Shown here one piece after another: positions 35,883 to 44,344 of a DNA stretch of 59,851 bases (positions are counted from its first letter, which is position 1; each line of letters opens with the position of its first letter). The notes under the pieces were generated by a model that saw only the letters and a list, made by a program, of their open reading frames with translations, had not been told where the DNA came from and did no database searches. The stretch covers positions 1-59,851 of the forward strand of contig CADBUP010000012.1 of the NCBI GenBank assembly GCA_902797885.1, in the 5' to 3' direction. The position numbers and the translations under genes are program-made. This DNA comes from an uncultured Ruminococcus sp. (GTDB lineage Bacteria; Bacillota; Clostridia; Monoglobales; Monoglobaceae).

Positions 35883-36422
35883 ATGAAGTTTAAAGCAGAG
35901 TTATATGATGAAAAGGTCCTCAGAAGGGTGATAACAAGGATTGCTCATGAGATTTCGGAACGAAACGAGTCTCTTGATGACGTGGTTCTGGTCGGAGTGA
36001 AAACTCGCGGCGTGCCGTTTGGACAAAGACTTGCGAGGTGCATACATGATAAGATTGATGAATCGGTTAACGTCCCGGTAGGGGCGCTTGATATAACCAC
36101 CTTCCGTGATGATATAGATAACGGAGCCAGAAAAAGACAGCTCAATAACAGCGAGATGCCGTGTGACATTAACGGAAAGACAGTTATTATTACAGATGAC
36201 GTAATATGCACAGGCAGGACGGCGAGGGCCGCCATTGACGCTCTGATTACTTTCGGAAGACCGGCGAAGATACAGCTTGCCGTGCTTGTGGACAGAGGAC
36301 ACCGTGAGGTGCCGATTCGTGCGGATTATGTGGGAAAGAACATTCCCACATCGCATCTTGAGACGATAAAGGTTGGCTTTGCCGAAACAGACGGCAGGGA
36401 TTTCGTTGAAATCTATGAGTGA
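35883..36422 (+). CDS. pyrR: Pyrimidine operon regulator / uracil phosphoribosyltransferase
   Basis: PyrR binds UMP and then the leader RNA of pyrimidine genes to promote termination; it also makes UMP from uracil and PRPP. The 179 residues match Bacillus PyrR in length. The N-terminal helix MKFKAELYDEKVLRRVITRI, VGVKTRGVPFGQRLA, the basic segment DDIDNGARKRQLNN and the PRPP loop VIITDDVICTGRTARAA are all present, as is VLVDRGHREVPIRADYVGKN. ATG 35883 starts the family alignment; in-frame ATGs at 35868 and 35877 add unrelated residues. The RBS GGTGATG is weak. Confidence 0.93.
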   Translation: MKFKAELYDEKVLRRVITRIAHEISERNESLDDVVLVGVKTRGVPFGQRLARCIHDKIDESVNVPVGALDITTFRDDIDNGARKRQLNNSEMPCDINGKTVIITDDVICTGRTARAAIDALITFGRPAKIQLAVLVDRGHREVPIRADYVGKNIPTSHLETIKVGFAETDGRDFVEIYE

Positions 36423-36440
36423 TATATAAGGAGACCGGAT

Positions 36441-36881
36441 ATGAAGAAATTTTTTCAGGAATTTAAAGATTTTGCTATGCGCGGAAGCGTAATAGATTTA
36501 GCGGTCGGTGTTATTGTCGGCGGCGCGTTTCAAAAAATAGTCAATTCTCTTGTGACAGACATTATTTCGCCGATACTCGGGTTGTTTGCGAAAGAGAATT
36601 TTAACGGACTTTCGCTTAACGTAATGGGTGTTTCAATTCAGTACGGTTCATTTATAACCGAGGTTATAAACTTTATAATCATGGCATTCGTGATTTTTGT
36701 AATGGTAAAAACACTCAACAAAATAGCGTCGTTTCACAAAAAACCGGAGGAAGAGGAACAGACCGAGAAAAAGTGTCCGTATTGTATGTCAAAGATTGAT
36801 ATAAATGCAATCCGTTGTCCTTATTGCACCTCGATTCTTGAAGAAGAACCCGATGAAGAACCAACCGAAAGCGCCCTGTGA
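36441..36881 (+). CDS. mscL: Large-conductance mechanosensitive channel with C-terminal zinc ribbon
   Basis: Opens under membrane tension to release solutes in hypo-osmotic shock. Residues 1-100 are a standard MscL: FFQEFKDFAMRGSVIDLAVG, VIVGGAFQKIVNSLVTDII (TM1), a short loop and ITEVINFIIMAFVIFVMVK (TM2). Where other MscL proteins end in a short helical bundle, this one continues KKPEEEEQTEKK and then a zinc ribbon, CPYCMSKIDINAIRCPYC (Cys-x2-Cys pairs, residues about 112-129), and an acidic tail. The ribbon is of the type used in small rubredoxin-like knuckles and would be cytoplasmic. GGAG precedes ATG 36441. The 3' end overlaps a hairpin shared with the convergent GTPase gene. Confidence 0.9.
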   Translation: MKKFFQEFKDFAMRGSVIDLAVGVIVGGAFQKIVNSLVTDIISPILGLFAKENFNGLSLNVMGVSIQYGSFITEVINFIIMAFVIFVMVKTLNKIASFHKKPEEEEQTEKKCPYCMSKIDINAIRCPYCTSILEEEPDEEPTESAL

Positions 36882-36900
36882 TTATCATAGGGCGCTTTCG
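36866..36900. terminator. Shared hairpin covering the 3' ends of both convergent genes
   Basis: CGAAAGCGCCCT (36866-36877) pairs perfectly with AGGGCGCTTTCG (36889-36900), and the stem can continue inward. Both stop codons lie within the loop side. There is no long T-run on either strand, so it may be a processing or stability hairpin as well as a terminator. Because the arms are coding, both proteins end in the same residues, ESAL. Confidence 0.75.
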
Positions 36901-39437
36901 CTTAAATATTCACGAAGCTCGGCCTCGGCGGCTTCGACCTCGCCGAGAAATTCTCTCGCAGATACCCGATATGCACCGTTACCGAGAATTATGAGCTGTT
37001 CCATATAGTCAGAGGTGGCGACTTTTACATTGTAGTTTTTTCCGAGCGTATGTGTTGCTTTTTCTATATAAGAATCTGCGGTTTCGGCTTCCTTTGTATA
37101 GACGACGGTTATGTTCCCGACTTTTTCTATGCTGCCGTGGTTTCCTTTTACTTTATATGCGTCAAAAACGAGAATTACCTCGGTTTTTCGCATTGCGCAA
37201 TACGCACAAAGACGATTGGCAAGCGTTGTCCTTGCGAGGTCTAAATCATCTTCGGCGAGTTTTTTCAATGAATCCCATGCAAATATAATGTTATATCCAT
37301 CCACAAGGACATAATTCCCCTCCTTTGGTTTTCGGCGTGCTCCCGTCCGAACTGGCGGAGAATCATTCTTCGGCGTATGCAGGGCGTGATGTGCCCCGCG
37401 CCTGACTTTTCCATAGGTTTTTTCAAATATTTTTAATAACTCTTTGTCATCGTAAAAACCGACGCGGCTCTGCCTTATAGGCGGTTCGCTCTGCCGAACA
37501 ACGGGCGTCTCAAATCGGGCCGCGGGGAGGTGCATATGTTGGAAGACCTCATCCCACTTAACCGTATATCCCGCCCCGTGTGAACAAAACACAGAGTCCG
37601 CGGTGTTTTCGATGTCGGCTTCGGCGTTATATCCGATTTCATCTATCACCTTTTGGGGGTCGGAGCACGGCTCATAGCCGCTGACTTCAAGCGACATTCT
37701 GCCCTTGCCTTTTGTATAAGCGATAAGTTCCGAGTTGTAATCGCTCATCGCCGAAACAGGTGCGCTTCCGCGGATAACGGAGGTGCCACCAAATGTTTCG
37801 GGTGAGGTAAATCGGCCGCCCATGCGGTTTATATCCGTCATTGCCCGTCCGACAGAGTCGGTGGGAAGTTCAATCGTAAACTTGTACCATGGTTCGAGAA
37901 GGATACTTTCGGCCTGCATCAAACCCTGCCTCAATGCACGGTAGGTTGCCTGACGAAAGTCTCCGCCCTCGGTATGTTTTAGGTGTGCCTTGCCCGAAAT
38001 CAGAGTGATTTTCATATCGGTTATCGGTGAGCCTGTCAGCACACCAATATGCTCTTTCTCTTCAAGGTGGGTAAGAACAAGCCGCTGAAAGTTTCGGTCA
38101 AGTTCGTCATCACTGCATTTAGCGGAAAATTTAAGTCCGCTTCCGCGTTCAAGCGGTTCAAGTAAGAGGTGAACCTCGGCATAGTGCCTGAGCGGTTCAT
38201 AATGGCCGACACCCTCTACGCGGTTTTTAATTGTTTCCTTATAAATAACGCCGCTTTTTTCGAGTTCTATGTCCATCCCGAAACGTTCGCACGCAATTCT
38301 TTTCACTATTTCAAGCTGAACTTCACCCATGAGCTGAATATTAATACGATTGAGCCGGCTGTCCTTTATAACATGAAGCTGTGTCTCTTCTTCCTCAAGC
38401 TGACGAAGGTTGGCAACGGCGATATGCTCATCGAATCCGGGCGGAAGCTTGACAGTATAAGTGAAGACCGGTTCAAGGGTCAGCGGCTCTGAGTCCGTTT
38501 CGGTTCCGAGTCCCTGACCGGGATATGTACCGGTGAGACCTGTTACCGCACACACGGTTCCGGCAGGTGCTTTTTGAACACTCTTATATTTTATTCCGGA
38601 ATAGATGCGTATTTCGTTTGCCTTTTCCGATAAGCGTGTATCCAATACATCTTTAACACTCAGACTTCCGCCCGTTATCTTCATATAGGTCAGGCGCTTG
38701 CCCTTTTCGTCCTCGGATACCTTAAAAACCTTTGCTCCGAACTCCGCGGTTCGCTTCGGCTCGATTGTATAAATTTCAATAGCGGAGAGAAGTTCGGAAA
38801 TTCCGTTTAATTTAAGCGCAGAACCGAAAAAGCACGGAAAAATCCGCCGCTTTGAAATTGCGGCGGTAAGGGATGCATCCGATACGGCTCCGCTTTCTAA
38901 AAATTCGTCTAACAATTCTTCGCTGCACATTGCCGCCGATTCGGCGAATTCGTGCGATTTTGTATCGGTATTAAAATTGATACAGCCGTCACCGAATTTT
39001 TCACAAAGCTCGCATAAAAGCTTCTCTTGGCTTGTGTCGGGTAAGTCCATCTTGTTTATAAAGATAAAGACGGGGATTCCATGACGATTGAGAAGCTTCC
39101 AGAGCGTTTCGGTGTGCGGCTGTATGCCGTCTGACGCACTAATGACAAGTATGGCATAGTCCAGAACCCTCAGGGTTCTTTCCGCTTCGGCGGAAAAATC
39201 AATATGCCCGGGCGTATCAAGCAGAGAGATATACGTCCTGTCGGTTTCGATTATTGCCTGCTTTGAAAAAATGGTGATTCCGCGTTCGCGTTCTATGCTG
39301 TCGGTGTCAAGAAAGGCATCGCCGTGGTCAACCCTTCCGAGCTTTTTAATTTGACCGCTCAGATATAAAAGCCCCTCTGAAAGAGTGGTCTTTCCGCTGT
39401 CAACGTGCGCAAGTATTCCTATCGCTAATCTTTTCAT
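36885..39437 (-). CDS. TetM-like translational GTPase fused to Rae1/YacP NYN endonuclease domain
   Basis: An 850-residue fusion. Residues 1-665 follow the EF-G/TetM plan: G1 GILAHVDSGKTTLSEGLLY, switch DTDSIERERGITIFSKQA, G3 LLDTPGHIDF, G4 FINKMDL, then domains II-V. The loop that dislodges tetracycline in TetM (YSPVSTPADFR) reads LKHTEGGDFR here, so drug resistance is doubtful. After a basic linker (residues 670-705), residues 707-850 are a YacP/Rae1 NYN domain: VLVDGYNII, VILVFDAYKVKG, YTKEAETADSYIEK, VATSDYMEQLIILGNGAYRVSAREF, with acidic residues Asp713, Asp759, Asp788 and Asp810. Rae1 of Bacillus cuts mRNA in the ribosomal A site. A GTPase that docks there could deliver the nuclease. GGAG lies 13 bases before ATG 39437. 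Confidence 0.88.
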   Translation of the reverse strand: MKRLAIGILAHVDSGKTTLSEGLLYLSGQIKKLGRVDHGDAFLDTDSIERERGITIFSKQAIIETDRTYISLLDTPGHIDFSAEAERTLRVLDYAILVISASDGIQPHTETLWKLLNRHGIPVFIFINKMDLPDTSQEKLLCELCEKFGDGCINFNTDTKSHEFAESAAMCSEELLDEFLESGAVSDASLTAAISKRRIFPCFFGSALKLNGISELLSAIEIYTIEPKRTAEFGAKVFKVSEDEKGKRLTYMKITGGSLSVKDVLDTRLSEKANEIRIYSGIKYKSVQKAPAGTVCAVTGLTGTYPGQGLGTETDSEPLTLEPVFTYTVKLPPGFDEHIAVANLRQLEEEETQLHVIKDSRLNRINIQLMGEVQLEIVKRIACERFGMDIELEKSGVIYKETIKNRVEGVGHYEPLRHYAEVHLLLEPLERGSGLKFSAKCSDDELDRNFQRLVLTHLEEKEHIGVLTGSPITDMKITLISGKAHLKHTEGGDFRQATYRALRQGLMQAESILLEPWYKFTIELPTDSVGRAMTDINRMGGRFTSPETFGGTSVIRGSAPVSAMSDYNSELIAYTKGKGRMSLEVSGYEPCSDPQKVIDEIGYNAEADIENTADSVFCSHGAGYTVKWDEVFQHMHLPAARFETPVVRQSEPPIRQSRVGFYDDKELLKIFEKTYGKVRRGAHHALHTPKNDSPPVRTGARRKPKEGNYVLVDGYNIIFAWDSLKKLAEDDLDLARTTLANRLCAYCAMRKTEVILVFDAYKVKGNHGSIEKVGNITVVYTKEAETADSYIEKATHTLGKNYNVKVATSDYMEQLIILGNGAYRVSAREFLGEVEAAEAELREYLSESAL

Positions 39438-39456
39438 AATAATCTACAATCTCCAT

Positions 39457-39476
39457 TCCGCCGCCCTGCGTCGGCA
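39457..39476 (-). repeat. 20-base leader repeat, copy upstream of the GTPase-NYN gene
   Basis: On the minus strand TGCCGACGCAGGGCGGCGGA, followed by ATGGAGATT as the ribosome binding region. It is identical over 20 bases to 44398-44417 upstream of the portal gene, in inverted orientation relative to it. Confidence 0.8.
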
Positions 39477-39496
39477 CAAACGGTTTATCCGCCCTT

Positions 39497-41278
39497 TTAT
39501 TCGGCAGAGCCGAGCTGGCTGTTATAAAGCTCTGCATAGAATCCGTTAAGCTTCATCAGTTCACTATGTGAACCCTGTTCTATAATATGCCCGTCACGCA
39601 TTACGAGTATTACGTCTGCGTTACAGATTGTGGATAGACGGTGTGCGACGATAAAGCTTGTCCTGCCGCGCATCATTTCTTCAAATGCCTTTTGAATACG
39701 AATTTCGGTTCGCGTATCAATAGAGCTTGTTGCTTCGTCAAGAATCAGCATAGGCGGAAGAGAAAGCATAACGCGGGCAATACACAGAAGCTGTTTTTGC
39801 CCCTGTGAGATATTCTCTCCGTTTTCTGAGATAACCGTATCATATCCGTCGGGCAGGCGTTTTATAAAGCTGTGTGCGTGCGCCGCCTTTGCCGCGGCAA
39901 TGATTTCTTCGTCTGTTGCGTCGGGTTTTGAATAAGCGATGTTATTTCGTATTGTGTCGGATTTCAGCCATGTATCCTGAAGAACCATGCCAAAGCTTCC
40001 GCGGAGGCTGTCGCGCGTTATATCTCTTATATCCGTACCGCTGACCTTTATGCTTCCGCCGGTCACGTCATAGAACCGCATCAAAAGGTTAATAAAGGTG
40101 GTTTTCCCACAGCCCGTCGGACCTACAATTGCTATTCGCTGACCCGGGCGTACATTTAAGTTAAAGCCTTCAATCAGCGGAACATCAGGGCGGTATGAAA
40201 AGCTGACATCCTCGATATCCACACTTCCGTCAGCATCGTTTAAAACACGTGCATCAGGCTTGTCGGGGAGTTGAGGCGGTTCCTCTATCAGGTCAAACAG
40301 ATGCTTTGCGGAAGCAAATGCGTTTTGGAGCTCGGTTACTACACCCGAGATTTCGTTGAATGGTTTTGTGTATTGGTTTGCATATGTCAGAAAGCAGGTA
40401 AGCTCGCCGACGGTTAGAGCGAGACCGGCACCGAAGCTTCCGAGAACGGCAAAGGCACCGGCAACGCCGACTGTTGCATATACCATATTATTGACAAATC
40501 TCGTTGAAGGATTTGTAAGCGATGAGAAAAACACAGCCCTCATCCCGACGTGCTGAAGCTTGCCGTTTATGCTGTCAAAACGCCGCTGTGCTTCGTTTTC
40601 ATAGCCAAAGGCACGAACCGGCTTTTGGTTTCCGATAATTTCTTCGGTGAGAGAGGTAATTTGGCTCCTTATTTCGGTTTGCTGTCTGAAAAGCTCATAC
40701 GTGTGGCTCGAAACAAATCTCGCAACAAAGAATGACAGCGGGGTCATAACAACTACTGCCGCCGTTATTATCGGGTTGATTTTAAACATAAATATGAGTG
40801 TTCCGAGAATGGTAGCAACACCGGTGAAAAATTGTGAAAAGCCCAGAATAAGTCCGTCGGACAACTGATCGGCATCGGTTGTTATACGGCTGATTATGTC
40901 ACCGTAGCCAACCGAATCGATGAATTTAAGCGGAAGCTTCTGCATCTTTGAGAACGCCTTATAACGCACGTCGTTTACAACACCATAGGCAATTCGGTTA
41001 TTAAAAATACCCATAAGCCACTGTGCGGCGGCGGTCAGAGCGGTCACAATCCCGAGACGTATAAGTATAGGAAGAAGCGCGTCAAAATCAACCTTTCCGC
41101 TTCCGATAATCAAATCGACGCCGCGGCCGATTACTATAGGCGCATAAAGGGTAAGCGCCACGCTTACCGCCGCAAATATAAGTGACATAATAAATGAATA
41201 CTTATAGGCGCTTATCAGATTTAGTACTTTAATAAGCGTGTTTTTTTCAATAGAGATTGATTTCGGGTTTTTACTCAT
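39497..41278 (-). CDS. ABC exporter half, canonical-site subunit (heterodimer partner)
   Basis: A 593-residue half-transporter with six membrane segments (residues about 20-320) and an ATPase domain. Walker A is VGPTGCGKTTFI, the signature is degenerate (ENISQGQKQLLCIA), and Walker B with catalytic Glu is MLILDEATSSIDTRTE. In heterodimeric exporters such as TM287/288 and LmrCD, a subunit with this pattern pairs with one having Asp in Walker B, which is exactly the upstream gene. ATG 41278 is chosen because AAAGGAT lies before it and it overlaps the partner's stop (ATGA). Substrate is unknown (drug or lipid export). Confidence 0.9.
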   Translation of the reverse strand: MSKNPKSISIEKNTLIKVLNLISAYKYSFIMSLIFAAVSVALTLYAPIVIGRGVDLIIGSGKVDFDALLPILIRLGIVTALTAAAQWLMGIFNNRIAYGVVNDVRYKAFSKMQKLPLKFIDSVGYGDIISRITTDADQLSDGLILGFSQFFTGVATILGTLIFMFKINPIITAAVVVMTPLSFFVARFVSSHTYELFRQQTEIRSQITSLTEEIIGNQKPVRAFGYENEAQRRFDSINGKLQHVGMRAVFFSSLTNPSTRFVNNMVYATVGVAGAFAVLGSFGAGLALTVGELTCFLTYANQYTKPFNEISGVVTELQNAFASAKHLFDLIEEPPQLPDKPDARVLNDADGSVDIEDVSFSYRPDVPLIEGFNLNVRPGQRIAIVGPTGCGKTTFINLLMRFYDVTGGSIKVSGTDIRDITRDSLRGSFGMVLQDTWLKSDTIRNNIAYSKPDATDEEIIAAAKAAHAHSFIKRLPDGYDTVISENGENISQGQKQLLCIARVMLSLPPMLILDEATSSIDTRTEIRIQKAFEEMMRGRTSFIVAHRLSTICNADVILVMRDGHIIEQGSHSELMKLNGFYAELYNSQLGSAE

Positions 41279-43026
41279 TTCGATATCCTTTCTGCGGCTG
41301 TGCCGGTTAACTCTTCGGGAATCTGCGTTGCGCATATCTCGCGGTATATTTCACAATTTTCAAGAAGCTCTTTATGCGTTCCGATTCCTACGGCTGAGCC
41401 ATCGTCCAGAACAAGAATCAAATCCGCGTCGCGAATAGTCGAAATTCTTTGTGAAACGATTACCTGCGTCATATTGGGATTTGCCGTTGAAAGAGCACGG
41501 CGAAGCCTTGCCTCGGTCATAAGGTCAAGGGCGGATGAACTGTCATCGAGTATCAGAATCTCGGGGCTTGAAACCAGAGCTCTTGCAATCGTAAGCCTTT
41601 GGCGTTGTCCGCCGGAAAAATTCTTGCCTTCCTGAGAGACGGAGGTGTCAAGACCGTCTTTTTCAAAGATAAAGTCATACGCCTGAGCGGTTTTAAGAGC
41701 CTCGATTATTTCGCTGTCGTCTGCGGCTTCATTGCGCCAGCGCATATTTTCCCGGATTGTTCCCGTTAAAAGCGACGCTTTTTGAGGAACATATCCGATT
41801 TTATCACGGAGCTGTTTAAAACTCATATTTCTGACATCCGTACCGTCAATTTTGACGCTTCCCGAGGTGACATCATAAAACCTCGGTATAAGGTTGACAA
41901 GCGTACTCTTGCCTGAGCCTGTTCCGCCTATTATACCTATATTTTGACCGCGATTTAGCTTGAAGCTGATGCCGGACAGCGCGTCCTCTTTAGAACCCGA
42001 ATATTCAAAGCTGACATTATCAAATTCCAATACGGTGTTACAGCTGTCTGCGGCTTCCGCGTCCGCGACATTGTCCGGCATATCGGGCTGAAGCTCTAAT
42101 ACCTCGGCAATACGCGTCCCCGATGCCATTGCTTTAGTAAGCGTAACTATAAGCTGGGCAAGCACAAGCATAGCGACAAGAATCTGGGTGAGATAGTTTA
42201 CCATTGCGACAACCTCGCCCTGCTGCATACCGCCTACGTTTACGCGGATGCCGCCGACCCATAGCACAGCGGCAATAGCGAGGTTTACGACTATATAAGT
42301 CAGCGGATTCATCAATGCCGATATGCTTCCGACCTTCTCATTTATGCTCATAAGTTCGGCGTTTGCGTCAGAGAAATTTTCTATTTCTGCACCCTGACGT
42401 GAGAATGCCCTGATTACACGGACGCCGGTCATGTTCTCGCGGGTGATTTGGGACACCCGGTCAAGGCTTGTTTGAGCCTTTTTATAAAAAGGAACGGAAA
42501 TATGCATCAGAATATAGATTAAAAGCCCCATAACGGGAACGGCAACCAAAAATACAACGGCCGCCCTTGCGTCAAGCATAAGAGCCGCCGCCATTGCGCC
42601 GATAACAATAAAGGGCGAACGCAAAAACAAACGAAGAAACATATTAACACCCGATTCGGCACGGTTGATGTCCCCCGTGATTCTTGTGATGAGTGAGGAA
42701 GCGCCGAACTTGTCAAGCTGTGACATAGACAGCGAGTTAATTTTTTTGAACATATCGCGGCGAACCGCTGTTCCGAAGCCGTATGCAGCCTTTGCGGCAA
42801 AGAATTGCGCCGTTAAGGCACTACAAAGACCTAAAATTCCCATAAGCACAAGAAGCCCGCACATTTTAAGAATATATTCCCTGTCAGAGCCGGCAATGCC
42901 GGTATCGATTATATGCGCCATAATGACGGGAACGGTCAATTCGAAGCAGGCTTCCAAAAATTTAAACAGCGGAGCCATTATACATTCTTTTATATATCCT
43001 CTGAGATATTTTATCAATTTAAACAT
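41275..43026 (-). CDS. ABC exporter half, degenerate-site subunit
   Basis: A 583-residue half-transporter with six membrane segments (first near VPVIMAHIIDTGIAG) and an ATPase domain. Walker A is IGGTGSGKSTLVN, the signature is intact (KNFSGGQRQRLTIARAL), and Walker B carries Asp instead of the catalytic Glu (ILILDDSSSALDLMTE). It is therefore the inactive-site subunit of a heterodimer with the overlapping downstream gene. Start 43026 (MFKLIKYLRG) matches family starts; the GGAG lies 12 bases upstream, the same spacing as in the GTPase-NYN gene. An ATG at 43044 is possible but has no good ribosome binding site. Confidence 0.88.
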   Translation of the reverse strand: MFKLIKYLRGYIKECIMAPLFKFLEACFELTVPVIMAHIIDTGIAGSDREYILKMCGLLVLMGILGLCSALTAQFFAAKAAYGFGTAVRRDMFKKINSLSMSQLDKFGASSLITRITGDINRAESGVNMFLRLFLRSPFIVIGAMAAALMLDARAAVVFLVAVPVMGLLIYILMHISVPFYKKAQTSLDRVSQITRENMTGVRVIRAFSRQGAEIENFSDANAELMSINEKVGSISALMNPLTYIVVNLAIAAVLWVGGIRVNVGGMQQGEVVAMVNYLTQILVAMLVLAQLIVTLTKAMASGTRIAEVLELQPDMPDNVADAEAADSCNTVLEFDNVSFEYSGSKEDALSGISFKLNRGQNIGIIGGTGSGKSTLVNLIPRFYDVTSGSVKIDGTDVRNMSFKQLRDKIGYVPQKASLLTGTIRENMRWRNEAADDSEIIEALKTAQAYDFIFEKDGLDTSVSQEGKNFSGGQRQRLTIARALVSSPEILILDDSSSALDLMTEARLRRALSTANPNMTQVIVSQRISTIRDADLILVLDDGSAVGIGTHKELLENCEIYREICATQIPEELTGTAAERISK

Positions 43027-43114
43027 AATGTAGAAAATCTCCATTCCGCCGCAGAGGGGAAAACTCTGCCGCTTATACCATTCGTATTATAAAATTATTC
43101 GGACAATTTATATT

Positions 43115-43144
43115 ATTCTATCATATTTTATTCTATCATATTTT
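43115..43144. repeat. Tandem 15-bp duplication
   Basis: ATTCTATCATATTTT occurs twice in a row. On the minus strand each unit contains TATGAT, a possible -10 box for the ABC exporter genes, so the duplication may double a promoter element. Confidence 0.7.
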
Positions 43145-43220
43145 TCGGAAAATAACAACAAGTTAAACAATAATTATTATACATAAATTCTGTCTTTGCG
43201 GAACAACAGGTGTGTAAAAT

Positions 43221-43249
43221 TTGACAACGGCACTAAATGACACTTTATT
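43221..43249 (+). promoter_or_regulatory. Promoter of tail-fibre-like gene with operator-like spacer
   Basis: TTGACA (43221-43226), a 17-base spacer and TTTATT (43244-43249). The spacer contains CGGCACTAAATGACAC (43228-43243), which matches 14 of 16 bases with the motif upstream of the barnase gene. A repressor bound there would block RNA polymerase. Confidence 0.5.
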
Positions 43250-43343
43250 TTGTGTAAGAATATGAATGTGAGCGGCGGAGATATATATTGTTAAACGGCT
43301 CCGGCTGCCCAATGAGAAAATTTTTTGAAGGGAGTGGCATATA

Positions 43344-44246
43344 ATGCCGAATTTTACTACACCGATTCCGCCGAAGCTGACGGGAAACTCAGCGGAGGAT
43401 ATCGGTAAAATTAAACAGTGGGGAACGGCGCTTGTGGATGAGCTGACCTATTTGTTTAACAATTTGGACAGCGGAAATGTAACGGAGGCAGCCTCGGTTA
43501 AGGCAGAGAACATTGACGCGAGCAACGCGCGGATAAGCAATGCGCAGATTGGAGAGCTTTCGGCCGATAAGTTAAAGGCAGGAAGCATAGACACAGGGGT
43601 TGTTAATGTGCAGGATAAGAACGGAAAGCTGAGTATAAGCGGTTCAAGCATAGTGATAAGCGACGGAAAGAGTGATAGGTTTGTTGCTGAATATGATAAA
43701 CGCAGTAATGCTTTTAGGTTTGTTCTATATAATAAGGATGGCAAACCTACGGTTGGAATAGGGAGTGGCGGCGATGCGGTTTTTAACGGTACGGTAGAGA
43801 GCAGCACAATATATGCGTCTACAATCATAGGAACAGACAGCGCGTCATACCAGAATGAGAACGGCGGAGTCTTTGCGGATATCAACCAAACGGGTATTAA
43901 GATAATGCAGGATAAAAACGGGCGGCAGCAGAAGCTTGGCATGACGGTGGCGAACGACGGAACAGCGTATCTGATTCTCGGGGCGGGCGATGGAAGCGGA
44001 AGGATGACCTTTAACGATGTGACGTATACCAACGGGTCGTTTGTGGTTGAAAAATGCGATAAGTATACAAATATGGGCATAATCGGAGGAAAACCGTTTA
44101 TAACTTTTTGGGACGAAAACGGAGATTTATGGCTGAATGGAACCAAGGTTTATGTAAACGGCAAAAATGTGAACCTTGAACTGTCAAATATCGAAAGTGA
44201 AATTAGCAGGCTTCAAAGCCGCGTAAGCGCGCTTGAGAGCAAATAA
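43344..44246 (+). CDS. Phage tail-fibre / tip-like structural protein
   Basis: A 300-residue protein with an N-terminal PNFTTPIPPKLTGNSAEDI region as found in siphophage tail-tip and fibre proteins. A helical SASNARISNAQIGEL-like triplet region and a beta-rich central part follow (NGTVESSTIYASTIIGTDS, GVFADINQTGIKIM), ending in a coiled coil (LSNIESEISRLQSRVSALES) typical of trimeric fibres. It would recognise a host-cell surface. No chaperone domain or catalytic site is seen. AAGGGAGTG precedes ATG 43344. It is the first gene of the phage-derived segment, which is odd because fibre genes normally lie at the end of the structural region. Confidence 0.7.
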   Translation: MPNFTTPIPPKLTGNSAEDIGKIKQWGTALVDELTYLFNNLDSGNVTEAASVKAENIDASNARISNAQIGELSADKLKAGSIDTGVVNVQDKNGKLSISGSSIVISDGKSDRFVAEYDKRSNAFRFVLYNKDGKPTVGIGSGGDAVFNGTVESSTIYASTIIGTDSASYQNENGGVFADINQTGIKIMQDKNGRQQKLGMTVANDGTAYLILGAGDGSGRMTFNDVTYTNGSFVVEKCDKYTNMGIIGGKPFITFWDENGDLWLNGTKVYVNGKNVNLELSNIESEISRLQSRVSALESK

Positions 44247-44344
44247 AATAACGCGAAAGCTTCTTTCACGTGAGCCTTCGGCGATAAAAAAGCCCGTGCG
44301 AAATTTTCCTTGCTTTGTTTGGAAACGCACATGGACACAATAAA

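Larger units (their letters stand above)
43027..43343. other. Intergenic region, ABC exporter / prophage remnant boundary
   Basis: Minus-strand leader of the ABC genes with a hairpin (CAGAG / CTCTG around TTTTCCCC) at about 43049-43069, sharing GGCGGAATGGAGATT with the GTPase-NYN leader. A tandem 15-bp duplication lies at 43115-43144. The tail-fibre promoter (43221-43249) follows. This is the left edge of the phage-derived segment; no att-like repeat was recognised. Confidence 0.55.

Noticed and set aside
36885-39437. Reading the GTPase-NYN protein as a tetracycline-resistance gene
   Set aside because: The TetM loop that removes tetracycline is not conserved and the added nuclease domain suggests another role.
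43448-44146. 232-codon minus-strand frame opposite the tail-fibre gene
   Set aside because: The plus-strand product has a coherent phage-fibre design and a ribosome binding site; the minus frame has neither.
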